Assembly: GCA_017482205.1 (NCBI GenBank)
Contig: JAFUNK010000024.1
Coordinates: 1-64,000, forward strand
DNA: 64,000 nucleotides
Direction of reading: 5' to 3'
Source of the DNA: Lachnospiraceae bacterium
GTDB lineage: Bacteria > Bacillota > Clostridia > Lachnospirales > Lachnospiraceae
The translations under genes and the position numbers were made by a program. Under the pieces are notes generated by a model. It was given only the letters and a program-made list of their open reading frames with translations. It did no database searches and was not told the origin of the DNA. Positions 51,034 to 59,576 of the stretch are shown here, one piece after another (position 1 is the stretch's first letter; every line of letters starts with the position of its first letter).

Positions 51034-51996
51034 TTAATCCATATCAAAGATGTAGTCGCAGCTATACGCGTGGACGTATAGCTGTCCGTCCTTTTCTACC
51101 AGCAGGTCCGGTTTTGTGGCAATTTCGGTTTTTTCGATGATTTCCCCGGTCTGCATGTCGATTTGGTAAATATAATCCTTTTCGTCTGTGAATCCGTATC
51201 CGCAAATGATAACATCGTCTTTTACAATGAAATTAGCAGTGTTGTAGGTTTGGTCTTCACTTCGCCAGAGTACGGTTTCATTTTCTATATCGTAGGCTAA
51301 AATATAACAGGTATCGGGGCGGGCATATCCGTTAAAGATATGTCCTATATAAAGAATACCGTCCCGCAAATAAGCACAGGGTCCCATAGGACTCCAGTGT
51401 GCAGTATCATAGCAGACGCTATATAATAACTGTTCTGTATTTCTGTCATAAATATCTAAGGAGATTTCCGACCAACTGTAAATATAGCTTTCATCATAAA
51501 AAACAGTGGTTTCAAGATTGTATTTTTCCTTTGCTGCCGGGGCATTTTCAACAGGAGTGATGTATGCAGCCCATTCGTTGTCTAACATGGGCAGATATAG
51601 GTCATTTTCTGAAAACCAGTCAAATATAAAGGATATATTATTGTTTTTTTCTGAAACGAGGGAAAGGGAAACGGGTGTTGCCGGTTCGTCTGTTTCGACA
51701 AAGCTGACTTCACAGTTTGCAAAATCTATGTAGGACACGAGAGGGTGGAACGGAAATTCCGTTTCTGGTGTGCTTGGATCGATGGACGGGTTTTCATCAG
51801 TTTCAGATGTTCCGGTATCAATAGCCGGGCTTTCGACGGTTTCAGGGATTGTCTCTGATTCGGCTACAGCCTGTGCGGGGATAGATTGCTCTGTCTGCAC
51901 TGTTGTAGCAGCATCGGTATCTTTGGTTGTATGACCACATCCCGTGGCAGTAACCAACAGGGATATGAGAAATACTGTTAGTATCTTCTTTTTCAT
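51034..51996 (-). CDS. Secreted lipoprotein, beta-propeller-like
   Basis: The 320-residue protein has a lipoprotein signal with lipobox ending ATGC (Cys20). A Thr/Ser/Glu/Pro-rich linker (~22-85) is followed by a folded domain with repeated strand-turn units such as LLYSVCYD, GILYIGHIF, YILAYDIENETVLWRSED and YIYQIDMQTGEIIEKTE. The last resemble PQQ- or WD-like propeller repeats. GGAGA precedes the start. The function is unknown. Confidence 0.65.
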   Translation of the reverse strand: MKKKILTVFLISLLVTATGCGHTTKDTDAATTVQTEQSIPAQAVAESETIPETVESPAIDTGTSETDENPSIDPSTPETEFPFHPLVSYIDFANCEVSFVETDEPATPVSLSLVSEKNNNISFIFDWFSENDLYLPMLDNEWAAYITPVENAPAAKEKYNLETTVFYDESYIYSWSEISLDIYDRNTEQLLYSVCYDTAHWSPMGPCAYLRDGILYIGHIFNGYARPDTCYILAYDIENETVLWRSEDQTYNTANFIVKDDVIICGYGFTDEKDYIYQIDMQTGEIIEKTEIATKPDLLVEKDGQLYVHAYSCDYIFDMD

Positions 51997-52085
51997 ATTA
52001 AGTCTCCATGGGTGATATTTATACCTATATATGATTTTATATTCATGGGGTTGGTGGTGTCAACAAAAGAAAACCCCCTTCCTAC

Positions 52086-52114
52086 TTGACAAAAAAATGC
52101 CCATGCCATACAAT
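52086..52114 (+). promoter_or_regulatory. Promoter of the T-box proS transcript
   Basis: TTGACA (52086-52091) and TACAAT (52109-52114) are exactly 17 bases apart, just upstream of the T-box leader. Confidence 0.8.
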
Positions 52115-52139
52115 CACTACATACCGTATTTTACGGATT

Positions 52140-52411
52140 TATAGAGAAAAATGGCTATGATGAGGGTTAGTAAGACTGTGGAAAGTTACAGAGAGAGGGC
52201 CGTATGGTGGAAGGCTCTTACCGGAAGCACCTGAACCTGCCTTTGAGCCCTGTATGAAAGTACAGCGTAGTGTCGGCGTTAACGGCAATCGAGTTGTATG
52301 CAGAAGCATACCTTTTACGCGACATTGCGTACATAGGTATTTAGACTTGCATGAATTAGGGTGGTACCGCCGGAATTCCGGTCCCTTTTTGGGACGGAAC
52401 CGGCGGTTTTT
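52140..52411 (+). ncRNA. T-box riboswitch (proline) upstream of proS
   Basis: The leader contains a long stem I with GAACCTGCCTTTGAG, where the triplet after GAA, CCT (52236-52238), is the likely proline specifier. The conserved T-box AGGGTGGTACCGCC is at 52358-52371. A terminator stem CCGCCGG/CCGGCGG (52367-52406) is followed by a T-run. Uncharged tRNA-Pro would pair with both regions and let transcription read through into proS. No gene is seen in 51997-52458 apart from this leader and its promoter. Confidence 0.93.
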
Positions 52412-52458
52412 GTATGTTGGCTCCGCCCATCCAATATAAAAGAAAAGAGGAGAACAAA

Positions 52459-53895
52459 ATGGCAGACAAAAAATTAGTAGAAGCAATTACCTCTATGGAA
52501 GAGGACTTCGCCCAGTGGTATACTGACGTAGTAAAAAAAGCAGAGCTGATTGATTACACCAGCGTGAAAGGTTGTATGGTAATCAAGCCCGCAGGCTACG
52601 CAATCTGGGAACTTTTACAGAAACAGTTAGACGAAAGATTCAAGGAAACAGGCGTACAGAATGTATACCTGCCTATGTTTATTCCCGAAAGTCTGTTGCA
52701 GAAAGAAAAAGACCATGTAGAAGGGTTTGCACCGGAAGTTGCATGGGTTACCCATGGCGGTTTGCAGCCCTTACAGGAAAGAATGTGCGTAAGACCTACT
52801 TCTGAGACGTTGTTCTGTGATTTTTATAAAAATGATATACAGTCTTACAGAGACTTACCCAAGGTATACAACCAGTGGTGTTCAGTTGTCCGTTGGGAAA
52901 AGGAAACCAGACCTTTCCTGCGTTCCAGAGAGTTTTTGTGGCAGGAAGGACATACTGCACATGCAACTGCTGAAGAAGCAGAAGAGAGAACTATCCAGAT
53001 GTTAAACGTCTATGCACAGTTCTGTGAAGAAGTGCTGGCAATTCCTGTTGTGAAGGGACGCAAGACTGAGAAAGAAAAGTTTGCAGGTGCTGTGGCAACT
53101 TACACTATCGAATCTTTGATGCATGACGGTAAGGCATTGCAGTCCGGTACCAGCCACAACTTTGGTGACGGTTTTGCAAAGGCTTTTGGTATCCAGTTTG
53201 CGGATAAGGACAACACCTTAAAGCATGTACATCAGACCTCATGGGGGATGACTACCCGTATGATTGGCGCCATTATCATGGTACATGGTGATAACTCCGG
53301 TCTGGTACTGCCTCCCAAGGTAGCACCCATCCAGTTGGCAATCATTCCCATTCAGCAGAAGAAGGAAGGTGTTCTGGATAAGGCTTATGAATTGAGTGCA
53401 CGTCTGAAAAACAGCGGCATTAGAGTCAAGGTAGACGATACCGACAAGACACCCGGCTTTAAGTTTGCAGAAGCTGAAATGAGAGGTTTCCCCCTGCGTT
53501 TGGAAATCGGACCTAAGGATATTGAAGCAGGCAAGTGCGTACTTTGCAGAAGAGATACCAGAGAAAAGATTGAGGTAGCTTTGGATGAAGTGGAAGCAAA
53601 GGTAGCAGAACTTTTGGAAACCATTCATGGCGATATGTTAGAAAGAGCAAGAGCGCACAGAGATGAACACACTTATGTGGCTCGTGATTTTGCAGAGTTT
53701 GAAAAACTTTTTACCGAAAAGACCGGCTTTGTAAAGGCAATGTGGTGTGAAGACCGCGCATGTGAAGATATGATTAAAGAAAAACTCAGTGTTACCAGCA
53801 GATGCATGCCTTTTGAACAGGAACAGCTGGCAGATACCTGCGTATGCTGCGGTAAGCCTGCCAAGAAGATGGTATACTGGGGCAAGGCGTACTAA
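52459..53895 (+). CDS. proS: Prolyl-tRNA synthetase (short, archaeal/eukaryote-like type)
   Basis: The 478-residue class II synthetase charges tRNA-Pro. It has [12 protein letters not shown], the motif 2 area [24 protein letters not shown], the motif 3 area [16 protein letters not shown], and a C-terminal zinc-type domain with CVCCGK and a final YWGKAY. It lacks the bacterial editing insert and so is the shorter ProS type 3. GAGGAGAAC precedes the ATG. It is controlled by the upstream T-box. Confidence 0.95.
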   Translation: MADKKLVEAITSMEEDFAQWYTDVVKKAELIDYTSVKGCMVIKPAGYAIWELLQKQLDERFKETGVQNVYLPMFIPESLLQKEKDHVEGFAPEVAWVTHGGLQPLQERMCVRPTSETLFCDFYKNDIQSYRDLPKVYNQWCSVVRWEKETRPFLRSREFLWQEGHTAHATAEEAEERTIQMLNVYAQFCEEVLAIPVVKGRKTEKEKFAGAVATYTIESLMHDGKALQSGTSHNFGDGFAKAFGIQFADKDNTLKHVHQTSWGMTTRMIGAIIMVHGDNSGLVLPPKVAPIQLAIIPIQQKKEGVLDKAYELSARLKNSGIRVKVDDTDKTPGFKFAEAEMRGFPLRLEIGPKDIEAGKCVLCRRDTREKIEVALDEVEAKVAELLETIHGDMLERARAHRDEHTYVARDFAEFEKLFTEKTGFVKAMWCEDRACEDMIKEKLSVTSRCMPFEQEQLADTCVCCGKPAKKMVYWGKAY

Positions 53896-53942
53896 AACGA
53901 CAAAGGTGTCATTTGAGAAAGCAAAATAAAAATTATTATCGG

Positions 53943-53968
53943 GCATCCGGCAGGAAACTGCCGGGTGC
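53943..53968 (+). terminator. Hairpin after proS
   Basis: GCATCCGGCAG and CTGCCGGGTGC form an 11-bp stem with one G-U pair and a GAAA loop. No T-run follows, so it may stabilise the 3' end or be a weak terminator. Confidence 0.5.
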
Positions 53969-54001
53969 AATGATATAAAGGGGACAGAAGGAGATAATCA
54001 A

Positions 54002-54907
54002 ATGATTTACAAAGAGATTCCCGTACAGGTGAAAGGCTCCCTGCCCGGAGCAAAACTTACTTTATATATTCAGGACTATTCTGCAGATATGCTTGTGCAG
54101 GAGCGGCCCCTGATTATTATTTGTCCAGGTGGCGGATATGAACATCTTTCCGTGCGGGAAGGGGAGAGCATGGCCTTGCAGTTTATGGCAATGGGATTAC
54201 ATGCGGCGGTTCTTCGGTATTCTGTGACACCGGCAGCTTATCCGGTGCAGCTTACGGAATTGGCATATGCCATGAAATATATCCGCGAGCATGTGAAAGA
54301 ATGGCACGTTCAGGAAAACAAAATTATCGTCCACGGAAGCTCCGCAGGAGGACATCTGGCGGCAAGCCTTGGTGTATTCTGGAAAGAAGAATGTCTGTAT
54401 AAGAGCGTGGGAGCAGAAAATGCAGAGGAAATCCGGCCTGACGGCATGCTTTTAAGTTATCCGGTTATTACTTCAGGAGAATTTGCCCACAGAGGCTCTT
54501 TTGATAAATTGTTGGGTAAGGGAAACGAGTCCGAACCGACAGAAAGTGCAAATGCAATCGATACAAACGCAGGAGAGCTTTCGGCGAAAAACAGAGCAGA
54601 TGCTGAGCCTTTGAAGGAAGAAGTTTTATTGGAGAAACTTTCCTTGGAAAAACAAGTGAATGCAGATACTCCGCCTGCCTTTATCTGGCATACCTTTGAG
54701 GACGGTACGGTGCCTGTGGAAAATTCCCTGTTTTTTGTCAGTGCATTGCGTAAATTCAATATTCCTACAGAATTTCATCTTTACCCTAAGGGGCAGCACG
54801 GACTGGCATTGGGAACAGAGCTGACTGCAAGTGCCGGCGGTAAGCATATGCAGGTGGAATGTGCTTCGTGGATTAATCTGGCAAAGACTTGGATAGAAAA
54901 CCTGTAA
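54002..54907 (+). CDS. Alpha/beta-hydrolase esterase (acetylesterase-like)
   Basis: The 301-residue cytosolic hydrolase has PLIIICPGGGYEHLS (oxyanion region) and the nucleophile Ser114 in HGSSAGGHLA. A likely Asp234 is in FEDGTVPVENS and His266 is in KGQHGLAL. Such enzymes remove acetyl groups from xylo-oligosaccharides. A ~45-residue charged insert (~178-222, Glu/Asn/Ala/Lys-rich) between the core strands is unusual. The neighbouring GH31 and transporter genes support a role in plant-glycan use. Confidence 0.82.
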   Translation: MIYKEIPVQVKGSLPGAKLTLYIQDYSADMLVQERPLIIICPGGGYEHLSVREGESMALQFMAMGLHAAVLRYSVTPAAYPVQLTELAYAMKYIREHVKEWHVQENKIIVHGSSAGGHLAASLGVFWKEECLYKSVGAENAEEIRPDGMLLSYPVITSGEFAHRGSFDKLLGKGNESEPTESANAIDTNAGELSAKNRADAEPLKEEVLLEKLSLEKQVNADTPPAFIWHTFEDGTVPVENSLFFVSALRKFNIPTEFHLYPKGQHGLALGTELTASAGGKHMQVECASWINLAKTWIENL

Positions 54908-55008
54908 GAGTCACGGGACATTCCAAAGAAGAAAGTACTTTTCAAAGAGCTGTGTAGGGTTTTCTGCAAAACTTAAGGTAATTGAAGTAGAAAAAAGACA
55001 CTTTTTTT

Positions 55009-55030
55009 AAAAACGTTTTTTTAATATAAT
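55009..55030 (+). promoter_or_regulatory. Promoter and possible LacI-type operator of the GH31 gene
   Basis: AAAAACGTTTTT (55009-55020) is a perfect palindrome centred on CG, the form favoured by LacI-family regulators. It lies 4 bases upstream of a TATAAT (55025-55030), in the spacer of the promoter. Confidence 0.5.
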
Positions 55031-55110
55031 GGGGGTAGTGGTGAAGGAATGTACTATAATATTCCGACACAAATTATTTTTAACCAATCAATATCACGGA
55101 GGGAAACAAT

Positions 55111-57456
55111 ATGATATTCGGAAACGGCTGCTGGTTGCAGAGAGAAGGTTGCGGATGTTTCAGCCCGCAGGAAGTGTATTTTGAAACAATTGAGGATACC
55201 AAGGTAAGCTTGTGTCTGCCTACCCAGAGAATTATGCACAGAGGTGCAACACTGGGCGGTATCAATCTGACTATGATTATTACCTCTCCCGCTCCCGAGG
55301 TACTGCGTGTGCAGACTTATCACCATATGGGTGCATTGAAGAAGGGACCGGAGTTTGAACTGGAACAGAAAGAGGAATTACCTTTAACTGTTACCACTAA
55401 TGAAGAAAAACTGACAATTCAGAGCGGCACACTGACTCTGGAAATCGACAAGAAGAACTGGGCTATGTCTTACAAGAGAAACGGTGAGCTGATTACCAAA
55501 GCGACCGGAAGAGACTTAGCATGCATGAAGATGAACTGGAAGGGTGACTACTACGATAAGGGTGATGTGGTAGATACCTATATGCGTCAGCAGCTTTCCA
55601 TGGGTGTTGGCGAACTGATTTACGGTCTGGGTGAGCGTTTCACCGCATTTGTTAAAAACGGACAGAGCGTACAGATTTGGAATGAAGACGGTGGTACAAG
55701 TACATACCAGTCTTATAAAAACATTCCTTTCTATATCAGCAATAAGGGATATGGTGTATTTGTAAATCATCCCGAAAAAGTAGAATTTGAAGTGGCTACC
55801 GAGCAGGTAACCAAGACTGAATTTTCCGTAGAAGGCGGCTATCTGGATTATTATCTGTTCAACGGACCTACCATGAAAGAGGTTCTGACCAGATATACCG
55901 ATTTAACAGGTAAGCCTTCTCTGCCTGCACCTTGGACCTTTGGTCTGTGGCTGTCTACTTCTTTCACTACAAACTATGATGAAGAAACCGTTATGAGCTT
56001 TGTAAACGGTATGTTAGACAGAGGTATTCCTTTAAGAACCTTCCACTTTGACTGCTTCTGGATGAAGGAGTTCCACTGGACCGATTTCGTATGGGATTCC
56101 AGAGTATTCCCCGATCCCGAAGGTATGTTAAAGCGTATTAAGGAAAAAGGCTTAAACATCTGTGTATGGATTAACCCTTATATTGCACAGGAGAGCGTTC
56201 TGTTCAAGGAGGGTATGGAAAAGGGCTATTTTGTAAAGAGAACAAATGGCGATGTATGGCAGTGGGATATGTGGCAGCCCGGCATGGCGTTGGTAGACTT
56301 TACCAATCCTGCGGCTTGTGCGTGGTTTAAGGATAAACTGGCAGGTCTCTTAGATATGGGTGTTGACTGCTTTAAGACAGACTTTGGTGAGAGAATTCCT
56401 ACCGAAGATGTTTGCTACTACGATGGCTCTGACCCTAAGAAGATGCATAACTACTATACTTACCTGTACAACAAGGTAGTATATGAAATTTTACAGGAAA
56501 AACGTGGCAAAGATGATGCAGTATTGTTTGCACGTTCCGCAACCGCAGGCGGACAGAAATTCCCTGTACACTGGGGTGGTGACTGCTGGTCTGATTATGA
56601 ATCCATGGAAGAGAGCCTTCGTGGCGGTCTCTCCCTATTGATGTCCGGTTTCGGTTACTGGGCACATGATATCGGTGGTTTCGAGAGCACTTCTACACCG
56701 GACGTATACAAGAGATGGGTAGCATTTGGTTTGTTATCCTCCCACAGCCGTCTCCACGGCAGTACCTCTTACAGAGTACCGTGGGCATATGATGAAGAAT
56801 CCGTAGATGTAGTGCGTTTCTTCACTAAGTTAAAAGCAAAGATTATGCCTTACTTATACAAGACTGCAATTCAGGCAAACAGAGAAGGTATTCCTACCAT
56901 GCGTAGTATGGTTCTGGAATTTACCGAGGACAGAACCTGTCACTATGCAGACCGTCAGTACATGTTAGGTGACAATCTCTTAGTAGCACCTATCTTCAAC
57001 GAAGAAGGTATTGCAGATTACTATCTGCCTGCAGGTAAATGGACAGACTTCTTTACCGGTGAGGTAAAAGAAGGTGGCCGCTGGATTCAGGAAAAACACG
57101 GCTATTTAAGTGTTCCTTTGCTTGTAAAAGAAGGCTCCATCGTAGCACTGGGTGCACATGATGACAAGCCTGATTATGATTACGGCGATGGTGCAGAACT
57201 GCGTATTTACGAATTGCAGGATGGCACACCGGTTTCTACCGTAGTATATGGCATGGATCAGTCCGAAGAAGTAAAGGTGACCGCAGTAAGAAACGGCAAC
57301 ACCATTACTGTAGATGTGACTTCCGATAAGGCATACAGCGTACGTCTTGTAAATGTGGCTGCAACCGGTATCGAAGGTACAGAGGCTGTTGCTGATGGTA
57401 AGGATACTATTTTAAAAGCAACAACAGGTCATATGGTATGTACAATCAATGCATAA
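55111..57456 (+). CDS. GH31 alpha-xylosidase-like enzyme (YicI/XylS type)
   Basis: The 781-residue cytosolic enzyme has an N-terminal beta-sandwich (YGLGERFTAFVKNG) and a barrel with the nucleophile Asp424 in CFKTDFGER. The acid/base Asp491 is in HWGGDCWSDYESM, followed by C-terminal beta domains. The ~67-residue distance between the two aspartates and the KTDFGE motif match YicI-type alpha-xylosidases, which release xylose from xyloglucan fragments. GGAGGG precedes the ATG. The neighbouring esterase and sugar permeases fit the same pathway. Confidence 0.88.
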   Translation: MIFGNGCWLQREGCGCFSPQEVYFETIEDTKVSLCLPTQRIMHRGATLGGINLTMIITSPAPEVLRVQTYHHMGALKKGPEFELEQKEELPLTVTTNEEKLTIQSGTLTLEIDKKNWAMSYKRNGELITKATGRDLACMKMNWKGDYYDKGDVVDTYMRQQLSMGVGELIYGLGERFTAFVKNGQSVQIWNEDGGTSTYQSYKNIPFYISNKGYGVFVNHPEKVEFEVATEQVTKTEFSVEGGYLDYYLFNGPTMKEVLTRYTDLTGKPSLPAPWTFGLWLSTSFTTNYDEETVMSFVNGMLDRGIPLRTFHFDCFWMKEFHWTDFVWDSRVFPDPEGMLKRIKEKGLNICVWINPYIAQESVLFKEGMEKGYFVKRTNGDVWQWDMWQPGMALVDFTNPAACAWFKDKLAGLLDMGVDCFKTDFGERIPTEDVCYYDGSDPKKMHNYYTYLYNKVVYEILQEKRGKDDAVLFARSATAGGQKFPVHWGGDCWSDYESMEESLRGGLSLLMSGFGYWAHDIGGFESTSTPDVYKRWVAFGLLSSHSRLHGSTSYRVPWAYDEESVDVVRFFTKLKAKIMPYLYKTAIQANREGIPTMRSMVLEFTEDRTCHYADRQYMLGDNLLVAPIFNEEGIADYYLPAGKWTDFFTGEVKEGGRWIQEKHGYLSVPLLVKEGSIVALGAHDDKPDYDYGDGAELRIYELQDGTPVSTVVYGMDQSEEVKVTAVRNGNTITVDVTSDKAYSVRLVNVAATGIEGTEAVADGKDTILKATTGHMVCTINA

Positions 57457-57515
57457 GGGCTATGCAGTGAACAGGAAAAATGATATAGTTAGCATTAGGA
57501 AGATAAGTATAAGCA

Positions 57516-57540
57516 GTGCGGGTGCAAAATGCATCCGCAC
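57516..57540 (+). terminator. Hairpin after the GH31 gene
   Basis: GTGCGGGTGCA and TGCATCCGCAC form an 11-bp stem with one G-U pair and an AAA loop. CGTTTGTC follows. It is terminator-like, just before the kinase gene. Confidence 0.55.
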
Positions 57541-57588
57541 CGTTTGTCATTTAGCCGTTGTGATAAAAACGGCAGAATAAGAGGAAAT

Positions 57589-59376
57589 ATGAAACAGAAA
57601 AAGAACCGATTGTGGGAACTGATTAGTAAAAGAAAAATCCGGCAGCAGTTATACCTTATCTATTTTATTGCCATTTTCTTTCCGTTGGCTGCACTGGGTT
57701 CTTTTTTGCTGGGAAATACAGGACAGCTTTTAACAAACTACCATGAAGATTTGCTGGAGTCGGATAACCTGCGTGTGAAAACTATCCTGTTTGAAATTAC
57801 CACGCAGATTTATAATATTTCCGAAGAAATTTCCTTTGAAGATAGTTTACAGGAAATACTGGTGTCCGAAAAAAGGAGGGAACCCGGCAGTCCGGCGTAT
57901 TCCTATACCACTATTGATGACTACATTTCAACCCATGCTGAAATTGAGGACATTATTGTATATACCGACAACCCCTTTGCTGCTGAATATATGCATTTTG
58001 AAAAAGCCGGTGAGGAAGTGGAAATGCAGGAATGGTATCAGAAGGCAGTGGGGCAGGCAGGTGCATTCTGGATTCCTATGGAAAAGACCGACAAGTATGG
58101 TAATTCCTATTGGAATCTGGCACTGGTGCGAAAAATTCCGGTTATAGACAGTGAATATCAGGCGGTGTTGGTTATTCAGATAAGCGACAACTATCTGCAG
58201 ACCCGTATTCACAGTAACGAGTACCGGATTATGGTGTCTGCTGATAATCAAAAGGTTTTTTATAATTCCCAGAGAACAGGTTACGGAAAGGCACCCAATG
58301 TATATATTGATTATGAGGACGATTATTATCAGTATCTGGGTGCGGTATGGGAAGAAGCGGACAAGCTGTTTACGGCCATATCCACACTTCATTTGTATCA
58401 GACGGACAGTAAGATTTATATTACCACCATGAGTGAAACGGCATATCAGGATATCAACAAGATTATCATTACCTGTTTGGGGATCTTACTGGTGGCAATT
58501 GCGGTACCTGCACTGGTAATCCATTTCTTTACTACTTACTTTACAAGGCGTGTGGATGTCCTTAGGGAAGAAATGAAGAAGGCCAGCAAAGAAAATTATG
58601 ATACAAGCGTCACTTATGGCGGCGAAGACGAACTGGCGGAAGCCTTTGCGGACTTGCAGGTTATGGTGCAGAAAATTAAAGAAAAAGACGCAAAAATGTA
58701 CCAAGCAAAGCTGAGCGAGCAGCAACTTTTGAATGAACAACAGGTAATGGAAATGAAAATGCTGGCAAGTCAGATTAATCCGCATTTTCTTTACAATACG
58801 CTGGAAAGTATCCGAATGAAAGCATTGACCTCCGGTAATAAAGAGGTGGCGAATTCCATTAAGCTTTTGGGTAAATCCATGCGTTATGTGTTGGAAAACA
58901 CGGGCACATCGCTGGTCACTTTAAAAAAAGAAATCAATTATATGGAAACCTACCTGCAAATTCAGAAGATACGGTTTGGGGACAGAATAAATTATCGTAT
59001 TACTTTACCGGAAGATCTGAATGCAGATGATTATATGCTTCTGCCCCTGCTTTTGCAGCCCATTGTGGAAAATGCCATTATTCACGGATTGGAGCAGATA
59101 GAAGAGGGCTTGGTAGAGATTGCAGTGGAAGAACCCACGGAGGATACTTTGAAAATCGTCATATCCGACAATGGCTGCGGTATGAGCGAAGCGGAGTTGG
59201 AAACCCTGCAAATCCGCATGGCCCAGAAGACTCTGGACCGTACAGGAAGTATCGGACTCTGCAATATTAACCAGAGAATCCGGTTATGTTACGGGGAATC
59301 CTATGGTATGAAAATAGACAGTACGCCGGGTAAAGGCACCCGCATTACGGTAAAACTGCCTGTGAAATATTCCTGA
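57589..59376 (+). CDS. YesM-type sensor histidine kinase
   Basis: The 595-residue kinase has membrane segments at ~24-45 and ~295-315 that flank a large extracellular sensor domain. A HAMP region and a coiled coil follow. His399 is in INPHFLYNTLESIRM (His_kinase family), and the ATP domain has PIVENAIIHGLEQ, DNGCGM and GSIGLCNINQRI. YesM kinases control glycan-use operons with an AraC-type YesN regulator, but no such regulator gene adjoins it here. The ATG at 57589 follows AGAGGAAAT. Confidence 0.88.
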   Translation: MKQKKNRLWELISKRKIRQQLYLIYFIAIFFPLAALGSFLLGNTGQLLTNYHEDLLESDNLRVKTILFEITTQIYNISEEISFEDSLQEILVSEKRREPGSPAYSYTTIDDYISTHAEIEDIIVYTDNPFAAEYMHFEKAGEEVEMQEWYQKAVGQAGAFWIPMEKTDKYGNSYWNLALVRKIPVIDSEYQAVLVIQISDNYLQTRIHSNEYRIMVSADNQKVFYNSQRTGYGKAPNVYIDYEDDYYQYLGAVWEEADKLFTAISTLHLYQTDSKIYITTMSETAYQDINKIIITCLGILLVAIAVPALVIHFFTTYFTRRVDVLREEMKKASKENYDTSVTYGGEDELAEAFADLQVMVQKIKEKDAKMYQAKLSEQQLLNEQQVMEMKMLASQINPHFLYNTLESIRMKALTSGNKEVANSIKLLGKSMRYVLENTGTSLVTLKKEINYMETYLQIQKIRFGDRINYRITLPEDLNADDYMLLPLLLQPIVENAIIHGLEQIEEGLVEIAVEEPTEDTLKIVISDNGCGMSEAELETLQIRMAQKTLDRTGSIGLCNINQRIRLCYGESYGMKIDSTPGKGTRITVKLPVKYS

Positions 59377-59475
59377 CTGTAATTATTAGTGTAATAATGT
59401 GCAATTTTAACCGTATAAAATGTAAAAAAGGAATGGTTTTCTATTTAAATAAATTTAGATACACTTACTATGTAA

Positions 59476-59555
59476 AATTAACGAGGCCTATCGTGCCCGT
59501 GCACAGTTTTGCGTGAGTGAAACTGATTGTGCATGTACACGATGCGAGTTAAATT
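59476..59555 (+). other. Structured leader hairpin of the surface-protein gene
   Basis: AATTAAC/GTTAAATT outer arms enclose ATCGTG/CACGAT, GTGCAC/GTGCAT and CAGTTT/AAACTG pairs, forming an ~80-nt stem-loop. It ends 22 bases before the ATG, directly upstream of the AGGAGGG. It lacks the core of the long-hairpin family. It may protect the 5' end of an abundant mRNA. Confidence 0.6.
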
Positions 59556-59576
59556 CTCTAGGAGGGTAAAAAAAGT

